Positions 14,718 to 22,144 of a DNA stretch of 25,091 bases are shown piece by piece (the first letter of the stretch is position 1; each line of letters opens with the position of its first letter). The stretch comes from HXMU1420-2 sp040830545 (lineage in GTDB: Bacteria; Pseudomonadota; Alphaproteobacteria; Rhodobacterales; Rhodobacteraceae), in NCBI GenBank assembly GCA_040830545.1, contig JBFOMB010000161.1, positions 1 through 25,091 of the forward strand. The letters are read 5' to 3'. The notes beneath the pieces are model-generated. The model was not told where the DNA came from, searched no databases, and saw only the letters and a list, made by a program, of their open reading frames with translations. The position numbers and the translations under genes are program-made.

Positions 14718-15742
14718 GTGGGCATTAGGGCCCAGTAATCCAGATCAAGCAAGACATGCGGCAGATATTTCCCGTCTTCCCCACGCAGGGTAAACGGCTC
14801 GCCCCCTTTGGTCGCCACCAACCGCAGCCGGATCGCACCCACGCCGGGCGCATCGGTTTCAGCCTTGTCCAACACCTCGGACCAGGCCTTGATCGTGTCG
14901 CCAGCAAAACAGGGGTTCGCATGCGCCCCGCCGTTCAGGCCCACGATCATCTGCGCATTGGCCAGCCCATTGAACGACAGCGCGCGCGCCATTGAAATCA
15001 CGTGCCCGCCATAGATCAGGTGCCCTTCGGGGCGGAAGGTCAGGTCGAAATGCACCTTGGCCGTATTCTGCCACAGGCGCGTGGCCAGCATATGTTCGGC
15101 CTCTTCCACGGTGGATCCATCGACATGATCAATCGTCTCGCCAATTTCGTAGTCGCCCCAGCGATGCGGCTCTCCGGCCTGGGCGAAATCGTAGTCGGAG
15201 AAATCCAGCCCTTCGGGGATCACCAGGTCTGAGGGGTCCAGCACTGTCTTCAACTCGGGCACAACCGAATCTGGCGCAGGCGCGTCGAGGTTCGATTTGC
15301 GCACCATCACCCAGCGGCAATATTCCATCACCGCCTCGCCCATCTGGTTCAGGCCCTGCGTGCGCACATAGACCACGCCGGTTTTACCGTTGGAGTTCTG
15401 CTTGACCCCGATCACTTCGGACACGGACCGCAGCGTGTCGCCGGGATAGACGGGCTTCAGCCACCGCCCCTCGGCATACCCCAGATTGGCCACCGCGTTC
15501 AGCGACACATCCGGAACCGTTTTGCCAAAGACCACGTGGAATGCCGCCAGATCGTCAATCGGGCTGCCATCCAGCCCGCAATCCGCTGCAAACATGTCCG
15601 AAGAATATAGCGCATGCCGCGCGGGATAGAGCGCATGATACAGCGCCCGCTCGCCCTCGCCCACGGTGCGTGGCACAGCGTGGGTCAGCACGTCACCCAC
15701 GCTGTAGTCTTCGAAAAACCGGCCCGGATTGGTTTTGGCCAT
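14714..15742 (-). CDS. mch: Mesaconyl-CoA hydratase (beta-methylmalyl-CoA dehydratase)
   Basis: The 342-residue protein is close to the known size of Mch in Rhodobacter sphaeroides. It is a tandem hotdog (double MaoC-like) protein: the N-terminal half runs from FFEDYSVGDVL, with LNAVANLGYAEGRW and PVYPGDTLRS, and the C-terminal half includes DYEIGETIDHVDGSTVEEAEHM and IYGGHVISMARALSFNG. It interconverts mesaconyl-CoA and erythro-beta-methylmalyl-CoA late in the ethylmalonyl-CoA pathway for acetyl-CoA assimilation. Its ATG follows the stop of the DUF1737 gene directly, with GGAGAG six bases upstream. The same operon contains the malyl-CoA thioesterase, which strongly supports the assignment. 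Confidence 0.92.
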   Translation of the reverse strand: MAKTNPGRFFEDYSVGDVLTHAVPRTVGEGERALYHALYPARHALYSSDMFAADCGLDGSPIDDLAAFHVVFGKTVPDVSLNAVANLGYAEGRWLKPVYPGDTLRSVSEVIGVKQNSNGKTGVVYVRTQGLNQMGEAVMEYCRWVMVRKSNLDAPAPDSVVPELKTVLDPSDLVIPEGLDFSDYDFAQAGEPHRWGDYEIGETIDHVDGSTVEEAEHMLATRLWQNTAKVHFDLTFRPEGHLIYGGHVISMARALSFNGLANAQMIVGLNGGAHANPCFAGDTIKAWSEVLDKAETDAPGVGAIRLRLVATKGGEPFTLRGEDGKYLPHVLLDLDYWALMPT

Positions 15743-15949
15743 CTACTGCTCTCCAAGTTTCATGTCGGGGGAATAGGCCGCGTCGACCTCTTTCGTCACC
15801 GCCTGCCCGCATCGCATCACGCCGCGCGCTGCGTCAAAGGCATAGGTGGGCTGGCCATAGGGCTCCCACCCCGCCGCCAAGGCCGCGCTGACCTTGTGGC
15901 AAAAGGCCGAGGTGTCATCCTCGCTCAGGAACCGATAGAGCCGTGTCAT
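15743..15949 (-). CDS. DUF1737 family small protein
   Basis: A 68-residue protein beginning MTRLYRFLSEDDTSAFCHKV, with GWEPYGQPTYAFDAARGVMRCGQAVTKE; the W-x-P-Y-G-x-P pattern is the DUF1737 signature. It is soluble, with no signal peptide, and its function is unknown. The start overlaps the nnrU stop by ATGA and its stop abuts the mch start, so it is translated in strict series with both. In R. sphaeroides the gene next to mch is, as I recall, of the same type, which suggests an accessory role tied to this operon. Confidence 0.85.
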   Translation of the reverse strand: MTRLYRFLSEDDTSAFCHKVSAALAAGWEPYGQPTYAFDAARGVMRCGQAVTKEVDAAYSPDMKLGEQ

Positions 15950-16494
15950 GTGCCAAACGGGGATGGGCCCAGCAGGCCGTGAATGTAACCGATCACGCCC
16001 AACAGCACGACCGAGGCGACCAGAAACATGCCGTCCTTGGCGATGGTGCCTTTGGGTCCGGGGGTCCAGTCGGGTTCTGCGCGGTTGATCACCGCCATTT
16101 CCACCAGCGCCCAGATCAGCAAGCCGCCAAACAGCACGATTTCAGCCAGTTCGCCGTTCACCAGCAGATGTGCCAGTGCCCACAAAGCAAACCCGGTCAG
16201 CATCGGATGCCGCATGCCGTTTAACAACGCACCACGTTTGGGCGCGGGGCTCATCATGTAAATCGCGATCAGCACCAGCAGGTTGTTGATGTGCACAAAG
16301 AACGGCGGCGGGTACCAGATCGGCAGGATTTCAGCCGAACGGAAACCCAGCACCATCAGCACGATGCCAATGACCAGCGCCACGGCCACCGCGCCCTTGC
16401 CCGCGTCACCCATGGCCGCGCGTCGTTCGGGCGCGACCCGCTTGAACAGATGCGCGCCCCACCACAGCGCCAGCCCGAGAATCAGTAACAGCAT
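15946..16494 (-). CDS. NnrU family membrane protein
   Basis: The 182-residue integral membrane protein (MLLLILGLALWWGAHLFKRV) has five or six hydrophobic segments and the NnrU-type motif LLNGMRHPMLTGFALWALAHLLVNGELAE, with RHP and AHLLVNG conserved. NnrU was named from denitrifiers but the family, related to isoprenylcysteine methyltransferase-like membrane proteins, is widespread without denitrification. There are no nitrogen-oxide genes here, and its place is between mcl2 and DUF1737/mch. A GGGAGAGATAGGG precedes the ATG. Its function in this operon is unknown. Confidence 0.88.
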   Translation of the reverse strand: MLLLILGLALWWGAHLFKRVAPERRAAMGDAGKGAVAVALVIGIVLMVLGFRSAEILPIWYPPPFFVHINNLLVLIAIYMMSPAPKRGALLNGMRHPMLTGFALWALAHLLVNGELAEIVLFGGLLIWALVEMAVINRAEPDWTPGPKGTIAKDGMFLVASVVLLGVIGYIHGLLGPSPFGT

Positions 16495-16527
16495 CCCTAT
16501 CTCTCCCAGATGTGAATCTGTTTTACA

Positions 16528-17388
16528 TTAGGCCTGTTCGCCCAGCGCTGCAATGGCCTCGGCCTTGGCCAATGTCTTGCGGGCCGTGTCCACATGCAGG
16601 TTCTCGACGATCCGACCATCGACCACGGCCACACCCTGACCCGAGGCTTCTACCTCTTCAAACGCTGCAATCTGACGGCGGGCCAGATCGACCTCTTCCT
16701 CGGACGGGGCATAGGCCGCGTTGGTCACATCCACCTGCGCTGGGTGGATCAGCGTTTTGCCATCAAACCCCATGTCACGGCCTTGACGGCATTCCTCGGC
16801 CAGCCCCTCTTCGTCCTTGAACGCGTTATAGACGCCATCAACAATCACGATCCCCTCGGCCTTGGCCGCCAGCAGGCACATGCCCAACCCGGTCAGCAAC
16901 GGTTCACGATCCGCGCGGAACCGCGTGTTCAGTTCCTTGGCCAGATCGTTCGTGCCCATGACCATACCCGACAGCAGCGGATGTGCGGCAATCCCCGCCG
17001 CATTCAGCATCCCGCGCGGGGTTTCCATCATCGCCCAGATCGGCAGGTCACCCGTGATGTCCGCCAGCGCCTGCACTGCATCCGCATTGTCCACCTTGGG
17101 CAGCAGCACCGCATCCACATCCATGCCACACACGGCCTCGGCATCCGCCTGTCCCCATTCGGTGTCCAACCCGTTGATGCGCACGATCTTCACCCGCGCG
17201 CCATATCCGCCCTCGGTCAAGGCTGTGGCCAGCGTGTCGCGCGCGGCAACTTTCTCCTCCGCCGTTACTGCGTCTTCGAGGTCGAAAATGATCGCATCCA
17301 CGGGCAGACCACGCGCCTTGTCCAGCGCACGGGGCTTGGAGGCCGGGATATACAGGACCGAACGGACCGGGCGGGTTTCGCGCGACAT
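16528..17388 (-). CDS. mcl2: (3S)-malyl-CoA thioesterase, HpcH/HpaI-citrate lyase family
   Basis: The 286-residue protein starts at 17388 (MSRETRPVRSVLYIPASKPR) with GAGGAG just upstream; the longer open frame to 17703 is non-coding. It has the CitE-like TIM barrel with FDLEDAV (35-41), VRIN including Arg70, METPRGM with Glu122, MGTNDLAKE with Asp147 for magnesium, and GFDGKTLIHPAQV. Mcl2 of R. sphaeroides is a shorter paralogue of malyl-CoA lyase (Mcl1) that hydrolyses (3S)-malyl-CoA to malate and CoA. The length and its place at the head of an operon with mch, beside mdh, both fit Mcl2. A malyl-CoA/citramalyl-CoA lyase cannot be excluded by sequence reading alone. Confidence 0.85.
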   Translation of the reverse strand: MSRETRPVRSVLYIPASKPRALDKARGLPVDAIIFDLEDAVTAEEKVAARDTLATALTEGGYGARVKIVRINGLDTEWGQADAEAVCGMDVDAVLLPKVDNADAVQALADITGDLPIWAMMETPRGMLNAAGIAAHPLLSGMVMGTNDLAKELNTRFRADREPLLTGLGMCLLAAKAEGIVIVDGVYNAFKDEEGLAEECRQGRDMGFDGKTLIHPAQVDVTNAAYAPSEEEVDLARRQIAAFEEVEASGQGVAVVDGRIVENLHVDTARKTLAKAEAIAALGEQA

Positions 17389-17692
17389 GGGCGACTCCTC
17401 TGATAACAAAGTTGCGCGGAATGGGGCATTTCTGATCGAAAAGTTCAAGGCCAATTTTGCCGCGCCGCAGAAAATATCGAATACGCAACACTCTGTGTGC
17501 GCCCCGTTAACCACTGCGAAGGGTTCCTTGGGCACCGTTTGGGCATCGGACGGGGCAGCATTGCGGTCTGTGCCAGAAGGCAAAGGTAACAGACCGCGTC
17601 CCGGACCGACAACCGCGCATCGGATGGCCCAAGGGGTTGCAGAAGGCAGATCAGTCACCCGAAAGCGCCTGCCACGGAAAGGGGCAAGAGCA
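17389..17692. other. Divergent promoter region of 304 bp
   Basis: Lies between the starts of mcl2 (leftward) and a small periplasmic protein (rightward). The half nearest mcl2 is AT-richer (17400-17490) and should contain the mcl2 operon promoter. I see no gene, strong palindrome or riboswitch in it, and could not define promoter boxes. Confidence 0.5.
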
Positions 17693-18007
17693 ATGAAGAA
17701 CACGTTGATGAAAATGACGATGGGTCTGGGGCTGATGGTTCTGGCCGCAGATCAAACCTTTGCACAGGGCCGCAACTGCGCACCGCGCGATGTGGTTCTG
17801 GAAAAGCTGGCGCAATCCTATGGTGAAACCCGCCAAAGCGTCGGCATGGCGTCCAACAATGCGGTGGTCGAGGTTTTCGCGTCCGAGGAAACCGGCACGT
17901 GGAGCATTACGGTCACCACACCCGGCGGTGTGACCTGTCTTGTCGCTTCGGGTCAGGCGTTCGAAACACTGGCCGAAGCGCTGCCGCCCATGGGTGACGA
18001 CGCCTGA
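17693..18007 (+). CDS. Small exported protein of unknown function
   Basis: A 104-residue protein starting MKNTLMKMTMGLGLMVLAADQTFAQG; residues 1-24 are a signal peptide (TFA before Gln25). The mature domain has two cysteines, Cys29 (GRNCAPRD) and Cys82 (GVTCLVAS), which could form a disulfide, and the pattern VEVFASEETGTWSITVTTPGG. I do not recognise a named family. GGGGCAAGAG lies just upstream of the ATG. It is divergent from the mcl2 operon and convergent with a GNAT gene; an imperfect hairpin at 18047-18070 separates them. Confidence 0.75.
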   Translation: MKNTLMKMTMGLGLMVLAADQTFAQGRNCAPRDVVLEKLAQSYGETRQSVGMASNNAVVEVFASEETGTWSITVTTPGGVTCLVASGQAFETLAEALPPMGDDA

Positions 18008-18066
18008 TCCACGGTTGATCCGGGGCACCATTCTTCCAAGAATTGTCTGAGAATTGTCGACAGCTC

Positions 18067-18492
18067 TCAGTCAAAGCGCAGGATCATACCCCATTTTTCG
18101 TCCGCTGAGTATCCAAGCGCCTCGTAAAACCCGCGCGCGGCCCGGCCCTGACCGGTCAACAACATGACCTTGTAACACCCGGCCGCGCGGGCCTCTTCCG
18201 CCAGCCGGGTCATCACCTGCCGCCCACATCCCAACCCGCGCGCGCGGGTCGCGGTCACCACATTCTCGACCAGTGCATATGGCCGCCCGCCATAGGTGAC
18301 GTTCGGCAAAATATGTAACGTCGCCATGGCCAGCAAGCGGCCTTCCTGTTCCAGCCCCCAGATCGTGGTCCCCGGATGTGCCAGCACCGTGGCGAACATC
18401 GCCGCATCCCCGATCCAGTCGCCTTCGGTCAAATCTTTGTACAGCGCCTCGGCCTCCGGCCAATCCGCCTGCGTCAATACCCGCACCGTCAT
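18067..18492 (-). CDS. GNAT family N-acetyltransferase
   Basis: The 141-residue protein (MTVRVLTQADWPEAEALYKDL) spans a single GNAT domain. Acetyl-CoA binding motif A is VENVVTATRARGLGCGRQVMTRLAEEA, containing R-x-x-G-x-G as RGLGCG, and motif B is CYKVMLLTGQGRAARGFYEALGY. Its start overlaps the stop of the TSUP transporter by ATGA, so the two are translationally coupled. The acceptor substrate is unknown; the family covers amino acids, amines, antibiotics and protein N-termini. The stop lies within a small inverted repeat (CTGAGA/TCTCAG, 18047-18070). Confidence 0.9.
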   Translation of the reverse strand: MTVRVLTQADWPEAEALYKDLTEGDWIGDAAMFATVLAHPGTTIWGLEQEGRLLAMATLHILPNVTYGGRPYALVENVVTATRARGLGCGRQVMTRLAEEARAAGCYKVMLLTGQGRAARGFYEALGYSADEKWGMILRFD

Positions 18493-19244
18493 GTCAGCGC
18501 ATCCCAGATCAGTTTCACACCTGTCAGCGTCAACAGCACATAGGTCAGCCCAAAAAACAACCGCTCGGGCACCTTGCGATGCGCCACGACACCCAGCCAT
18601 GCACCCGCCAGCGCAAACGGGGCCAGCGCGACGTTTGCCACAGTCGTGTCCCATGTGAACAGGCCCAACGCTGCATAAGGTACAAACTTCGCCAGGTTGA
18701 TCGCCCAGAACACCAGGACCGAGGTCGCCTGATACTGCGTCTTGGACAGTTTCTGCGACAGCAGATACACCGCTGCCGGTGGCCCGCCCGCATGGCTGAC
18801 AAAGCTGGTGAAACCCGCCACCGCGCCCCAAGCCAGCCCGGCCCAACCCCGCAGCTTGCGTTTCGCAGGCGCAATCCAGCCTCGTGCCTTGCCCATCTGC
18901 CAGGCCACAAAGGCCAGTGAGATCGCCCCGATCAGAAATCGCAGCACATCGTCATTGGCCGATCGGAACAGCAACGTGCCCAATGCGACCCCCGGCACAC
19001 CCCCGACAATCAACACCAACGCGTCCCGCGTGCTCCACTTGCGCCAATAGGGACCCAACGTGGCCACATCGATCAGCATCAGCAGCGGCAACATCACGGC
19101 CAACGCCACGCCCGGGTCCAGCCGGATCGCCAGAATCGCCCCGCTGACAAACGCGGCGCCCGACCCGAACCCACCCTTGGACACGCCCGCAAACACAACC
19201 GCCGGGCAGGCAAGGGCAAAGAATACGAGGTCCAGCTGAAGCAT
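18489..19244 (-). CDS. TSUP (TauE/SafE) family membrane transporter
   Basis: The 251-residue membrane protein (MLQLDLVFFALACPAVVFAG) has about seven hydrophobic helices and the twin family motifs: GVSKGGFGSGAAFVSGAILA near residue 20-40 and FTSFVSHAGGPPAAVYLLSQKLSK in the second half. TSUP proteins export or import organosulfur and sulfur oxyanions such as sulfite and sulfoacetate, but also other anions. The neighbour downstream is a coupled acetyltransferase, and the divergent neighbour is mdh. In a bacterium that frees methanethiol from DMSP a sulfite exporter would be useful, but no link between the two loci is shown by sequence. Confidence 0.9.
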   Translation of the reverse strand: MLQLDLVFFALACPAVVFAGVSKGGFGSGAAFVSGAILAIRLDPGVALAVMLPLLMLIDVATLGPYWRKWSTRDALVLIVGGVPGVALGTLLFRSANDDVLRFLIGAISLAFVAWQMGKARGWIAPAKRKLRGWAGLAWGAVAGFTSFVSHAGGPPAAVYLLSQKLSKTQYQATSVLVFWAINLAKFVPYAALGLFTWDTTVANVALAPFALAGAWLGVVAHRKVPERLFFGLTYVLLTLTGVKLIWDALT

Positions 19245-19390
19245 GCCAAACCTCTTAACCGCTTGGTTCTGAGGTGCAACTCGTGGGGGTCACAAACACA
19301 TGACGCATTTGCCGCGCCGCGCGACACTTGCGAAACGCCATGCAACACACTACCCCTGCGCCGGATATTTCCCGACTGGAGACAGTAAAA

Positions 19391-20353
19391 ATGGCCAGAC
19401 CCAAGATTGCGCTGATCGGCGCCGGACAAATCGGTGGCACACTCGCTCATCTTGCCGCGTTGAAAGAACTGGGCGACGTCGTCCTGTTCGACATCGCCGA
19501 AGGCACGCCCGAGGGCAAAGCGCTCGACATCGCCGAATCCGGCCCGTCCGAAGGCTTTGACGCCGCGCTGAAGGGCACGCAGGACTACGCCGACATCGCA
19601 GGCGCTGATGTGTGCATCGTGACCGCCGGTGTCCCGCGCAAGCCGGGGATGAGCCGCGATGACCTGCTGGGCATCAACCTGAAGGTCATGAAATCCGTGG
19701 GCGAAGGCATCCGCGACAACGCGCCGGACGCTTTTGTCATCTGCATCACCAACCCGCTGGACGCGATGGTCTGGGCGCTGCGCGAATTTTCGGGCCTGCC
19801 CCACAACAAGGTCTGCGGCATGGCCGGTGTGCTGGACAGCGCGCGTTTCCGCCACTTCCTGAGCCTGGAATTCAACGTCTCGATGAAGGACGTCACCGCG
19901 TTTGTGCTGGGTGGCCACGGCGACACGATGGTGCCGCTGGTGCGCTATTCCACCGTTGCCGGTATCCCGCTGCCCGATCTGGTCGACATGGGCTGGACCA
20001 GCCAGGAAAAACTCGACGGCATCGTGCAGCGCACCCGTGACGGCGGTGCGGAAATCGTTGGCCTGCTGAAAACCGGCTCCGCCTTCTACGCACCCGCAAC
20101 CAGCGCGATCGAGATGGCCGAATCCTACCTCAAGGACCAGAAACGCGTCCTGCCTTGCGCGGCCTACTGTGACGGTCAGCTGGGACTCGACGGGTTCTAC
20201 GTAGGTGTGCCAACCGTGATCGGTGCCGGTGGTGTGGAACGCATCGTCGACATCAAGATGACCCGCGACGAACAGGCGATGTTCGACAACTCGGTCGAGG
20301 CGGTCAAAGGCCTGGTCGAAGCCTGCAAGGGCATCGATTCCTCGCTTGCTTAG
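19391..20353 (+). CDS. mdh: Malate dehydrogenase (NAD)
   Basis: The 320-residue protein starts at 19391 (MARPKIALIGAGQIGGTLAH) after GGAG; an in-frame ATG at 19328 is not needed. Features of the LDH-like MDH family are all present: dinucleotide loop GAGQIGG (10-16), Asp34 in VLFDIAEG that selects NAD, the substrate loop VPRKPGMSRDD with MDH-type arginines, ITNPLDAM, GMAGVLDSARF and catalytic His in GGHGDTMVP. It converts malate and oxaloacetate in the TCA cycle and in the final step of ethylmalonyl-CoA assimilation after Mcl2. Here sucC is separated from it by three genes (desaturase, GbsR regulator, amidohydrolase). Its last 50 bp overlap the antisense 3' end of the desaturase gene. Confidence 0.97.
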   Translation: MARPKIALIGAGQIGGTLAHLAALKELGDVVLFDIAEGTPEGKALDIAESGPSEGFDAALKGTQDYADIAGADVCIVTAGVPRKPGMSRDDLLGINLKVMKSVGEGIRDNAPDAFVICITNPLDAMVWALREFSGLPHNKVCGMAGVLDSARFRHFLSLEFNVSMKDVTAFVLGGHGDTMVPLVRYSTVAGIPLPDLVDMGWTSQEKLDGIVQRTRDGGAEIVGLLKTGSAFYAPATSAIEMAESYLKDQKRVLPCAAYCDGQLGLDGFYVGVPTVIGAGGVERIVDIKMTRDEQAMFDNSVEAVKGLVEACKGIDSSLA

Positions 20354-21296
20354 GCTGACGCAGCCCCGGACCTGATCCGGGGCCTCGCGCCAACCTCAAC
20401 GAGGTCCCGGCGCAAGCCCGGGACTCTTTCGTTGACCGACCAGAACCCGCGTCGTTCAACAAGGGCCCTGAGCCAGTGCGGTCGAACCACGGCACCACCG
20501 GCTGACGACTGGCCGCATAGCCCGGCACCTGACCATCCAACCGCGCAGCAAGTTTCGGCAACCGGCTGACCGGCACTTTCGGAAACAGGTGATGTTCGCG
20601 GTGGTAGAACATCAGGTAGGCCAGCCGCGCAAGAATACCGCGCTGGCTGCGCCCCGCCAAACCGCTGTCCACCGTGCCCTGATGTGTGATCCAAACCGCA
20701 AAGAACGCGGTCAGGCATTGCCCGATGGCCATGGCAAGCAGGTGCATCACAAACACGCCCCCCAGCCCCAGAAACAACACCACAACACAGGCCACCATCA
20801 GCCAGTCCCACACAATCCGCCGCTGCCATTTCGCCCCACCGTGCCGCCACGCGTTTAGGTTCAGATCAACCGGAAACCGAGGCCCATACCGCAGCACCTG
20901 CCATGCCCCCATATGCGCGCAGTGCCCCTCGTGATCCCCCGGCCCCATCGGGTCGCGATGATGCTGCAGATGGCAAAACGCATCGGCGTGGTTTGACCCC
21001 AGCATCAGCCCGCTCAGCACATGCATCACCGCATGGTCCCCGCCGCGCGGCACACCCAGATTGCCGTGGATCGCCTCGTGGTTCAGCCGCAAAGCGCACA
21101 GGAAAAACACGAAACTTGCAACAAAGCCCAGCGGCCACAGCGGCGAGGCATAGAGGATCAGGGACAGGCAAAACCACGGCAACGGCAATGTCAGTTCGAC
21201 CAGAACCTGACGCCCGCTCAATTCGGTCAGATCGCGCCACGCAATGTCCTTTGGCGCGCGTTCCCGCCGTGCCGGCGCAATGTGTGAGGCTGGCAT
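20304..21296 (-). CDS. Membrane fatty acid desaturase-type protein with REP-derived C-terminal extension
   Basis: The 330-residue protein starts at 21296 (MPASHIAPARRERAPKDIAW) after GGAGG. It is a di-iron membrane desaturase/hydroxylase with three His boxes: HEAIH (73-77), HLQHH (109-113) and HREHH (232-236), with an extra His205. Hydrophobic segments near 36-68 and 163-202 surround the boxes. The substrate could be a fatty acyl lipid or a related lipid; it cannot be told. The recognisable domain ends near PWFDRTGSGPL (about residue 280). Residues 291-312 are translated from REP-like copy C and 313-330 from the antisense of the mdh 3' end, so the ancestral stop appears to have been lost. It lies 43 bp behind a GbsR-type regulator gene, probably in one operon. 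Confidence 0.85.
   Translation of the reverse strand: MPASHIAPARRERAPKDIAWRDLTELSGRQVLVELTLPLPWFCLSLILYASPLWPLGFVASFVFFLCALRLNHEAIHGNLGVPRGGDHAVMHVLSGLMLGSNHADAFCHLQHHRDPMGPGDHEGHCAHMGAWQVLRYGPRFPVDLNLNAWRHGGAKWQRRIVWDWLMVACVVVLFLGLGGVFVMHLLAMAIGQCLTAFFAVWITHQGTVDSGLAGRSQRGILARLAYLMFYHREHHLFPKVPVSRLPKLAARLDGQVPGYAASRQPVVPWFDRTGSGPLLNDAGSGRSTKESRACAGTSLRLARGPGSGPGLRQPKQARNRCPCRLRPGL
20363..20424 (+). repeat. REP-like bipartite palindromic element, copy C, inside the desaturase reading frame
   Basis: GCCCCGGA-5 nt-TCCGGGGC at 20363-20383 and GTCCCGG-7 nt-CCGGGAC at 20404-20424. It starts 10 bp after the mdh stop. The first hairpin is identical to that of copy A. On the minus strand it is translated as desaturase residues 291-312. 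Confidence 0.88.
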
Positions 21297-21339
21297 ATCC
21301 GTATCCTCCGTCCTTTGGGTCAATTCAGGTCCGGCGGGG

Positions 21340-21870
21340 TCAGTCACTCCCTCCGGGCAGCAGGCGCGCAATCCGTGCGCCCAACCGCAGCGCAGCCATC
21401 TGCACGCTGCGCGGCATCCGGCTGACATCGCGATACCAGCCGTCAAACAGTTCCATGGTCTCCAGCGTCTGGGACATGCGCGCCCGCACCGTGTCCGGCG
21501 TGCCATCCGTGCCTGCGTCTTCGGTCACCGCGCGCAGGGCCTCCACCGTTGGCGCAAATTCCCGGGCGCGGCGCTGTTCCACGATCACCGTGACAAGGTC
21601 GAACATGTCCCGGACCGAGGTGAAGTAATCCCGCCGGTCCCCCAACTGCCGCGAGATCTTCACCAGCTTCCACGCCTGCAGTTCCTTCAACGCGGTCGAG
21701 ACATTGGACCGCGCCAGCCCCAGACTGTCGCAAATCTGATCCGCCGTCAGTGGATCGGGCGAAACATGCAGCAGCGCATGGACCTGGGCAACGGACCGGT
21801 TCGTGCCCCATTTCGCCCCCATCTCTCCCCAATGGAGGACAAAGGCCTGTGTTGCGGGTGTCAGCTTCAT
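21340..21870 (-). CDS. GbsR/MarR-type winged-helix transcriptional regulator
   Basis: The 176-residue protein begins MKLTPATQAFVLHWGEMGAK. The winged helix lies at about residues 25-90: VAQVHALLHVSPDPLTADQI, then LGLARSNVSTALKELQAWKLVKISRQLGDRRDYFTSVRDMF. This W-G-x-N-R and RRDYF pattern is typical of the GbsR-like MarR branch. The downstream desaturase gene follows after 43 bp, so it probably regulates its own operon, perhaps in response to a lipid or membrane state (inference). A perfect palindrome 15 bp upstream of its start, at 21885-21904, is the likely operator. Confidence 0.88.
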   Translation of the reverse strand: MKLTPATQAFVLHWGEMGAKWGTNRSVAQVHALLHVSPDPLTADQICDSLGLARSNVSTALKELQAWKLVKISRQLGDRRDYFTSVRDMFDLVTVIVEQRRAREFAPTVEALRAVTEDAGTDGTPDTVRARMSQTLETMELFDGWYRDVSRMPRSVQMAALRLGARIARLLPGGSD

Positions 21871-21884
21871 CGTCTCATACTGTA

Positions 21885-21904
21885 ATTTCTGTAATCACAG
21901 AAAT
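21885..21904. promoter_or_regulatory. Predicted operator of the GbsR-type regulator
   Basis: A perfect inverted repeat ATTTCTGT-AATC-ACAGAAAT immediately precedes the regulator gene, with flanking half-site-like sequences TGTAAT (21881-21886) and ACTGAAAT (21906-21913) on either side. Its position would block leftward initiation of the regulator-desaturase operon. Confidence 0.7.
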
Positions 21905-22144
21905 AACTGAAATGGATGACACTACAAGCACAGATTGTGTGACATGCGGTCGCAAAGCGATCCGGGGTTAGAACACCAACTCCTCTCCCGACTTTCAGAC
22001 AGGCGCTGGCAGGTCACAGAAGTCATTCCAAAGCCGAAAAGATGAAGGTCCGTGGTTGAACCCATCGCCAAAACTCACGCCTGATCTACAAATTTGGCGG
22101 AGTTCGTCCGCCGGTCTAAGCTTTGGTAATCAGGGGAGATTCGC

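Noticed and set aside
15946..16494. A nitric oxide or denitrification role for the NnrU-like gene
   Set aside because: No nitrogen-oxide reductase or regulator is nearby; the gene sits in the mcl2-mch operon, and the family is broad.
17389..17703. N-terminal extension of mcl2 up to 17703
   Set aside because: The family start MSRETRPVRSVLYIP with GAGGAG upstream is at 17388; the extension has no homology-like pattern and would cover the promoter region.
16594..18007. Plus-strand open frames (16594-17403 and the 5' part of 16862-18007) across mcl2
   Set aside because: They are antisense to a complete malyl-CoA thioesterase gene and lack family features; only the part from 17693, with its own signal peptide and ribosome site, is accepted.
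21297..21506. Upstream extension of the desaturase frame
   Set aside because: It overlaps the GbsR-type gene; the ATG at 21296 has a good ribosome site and gives a normal start.
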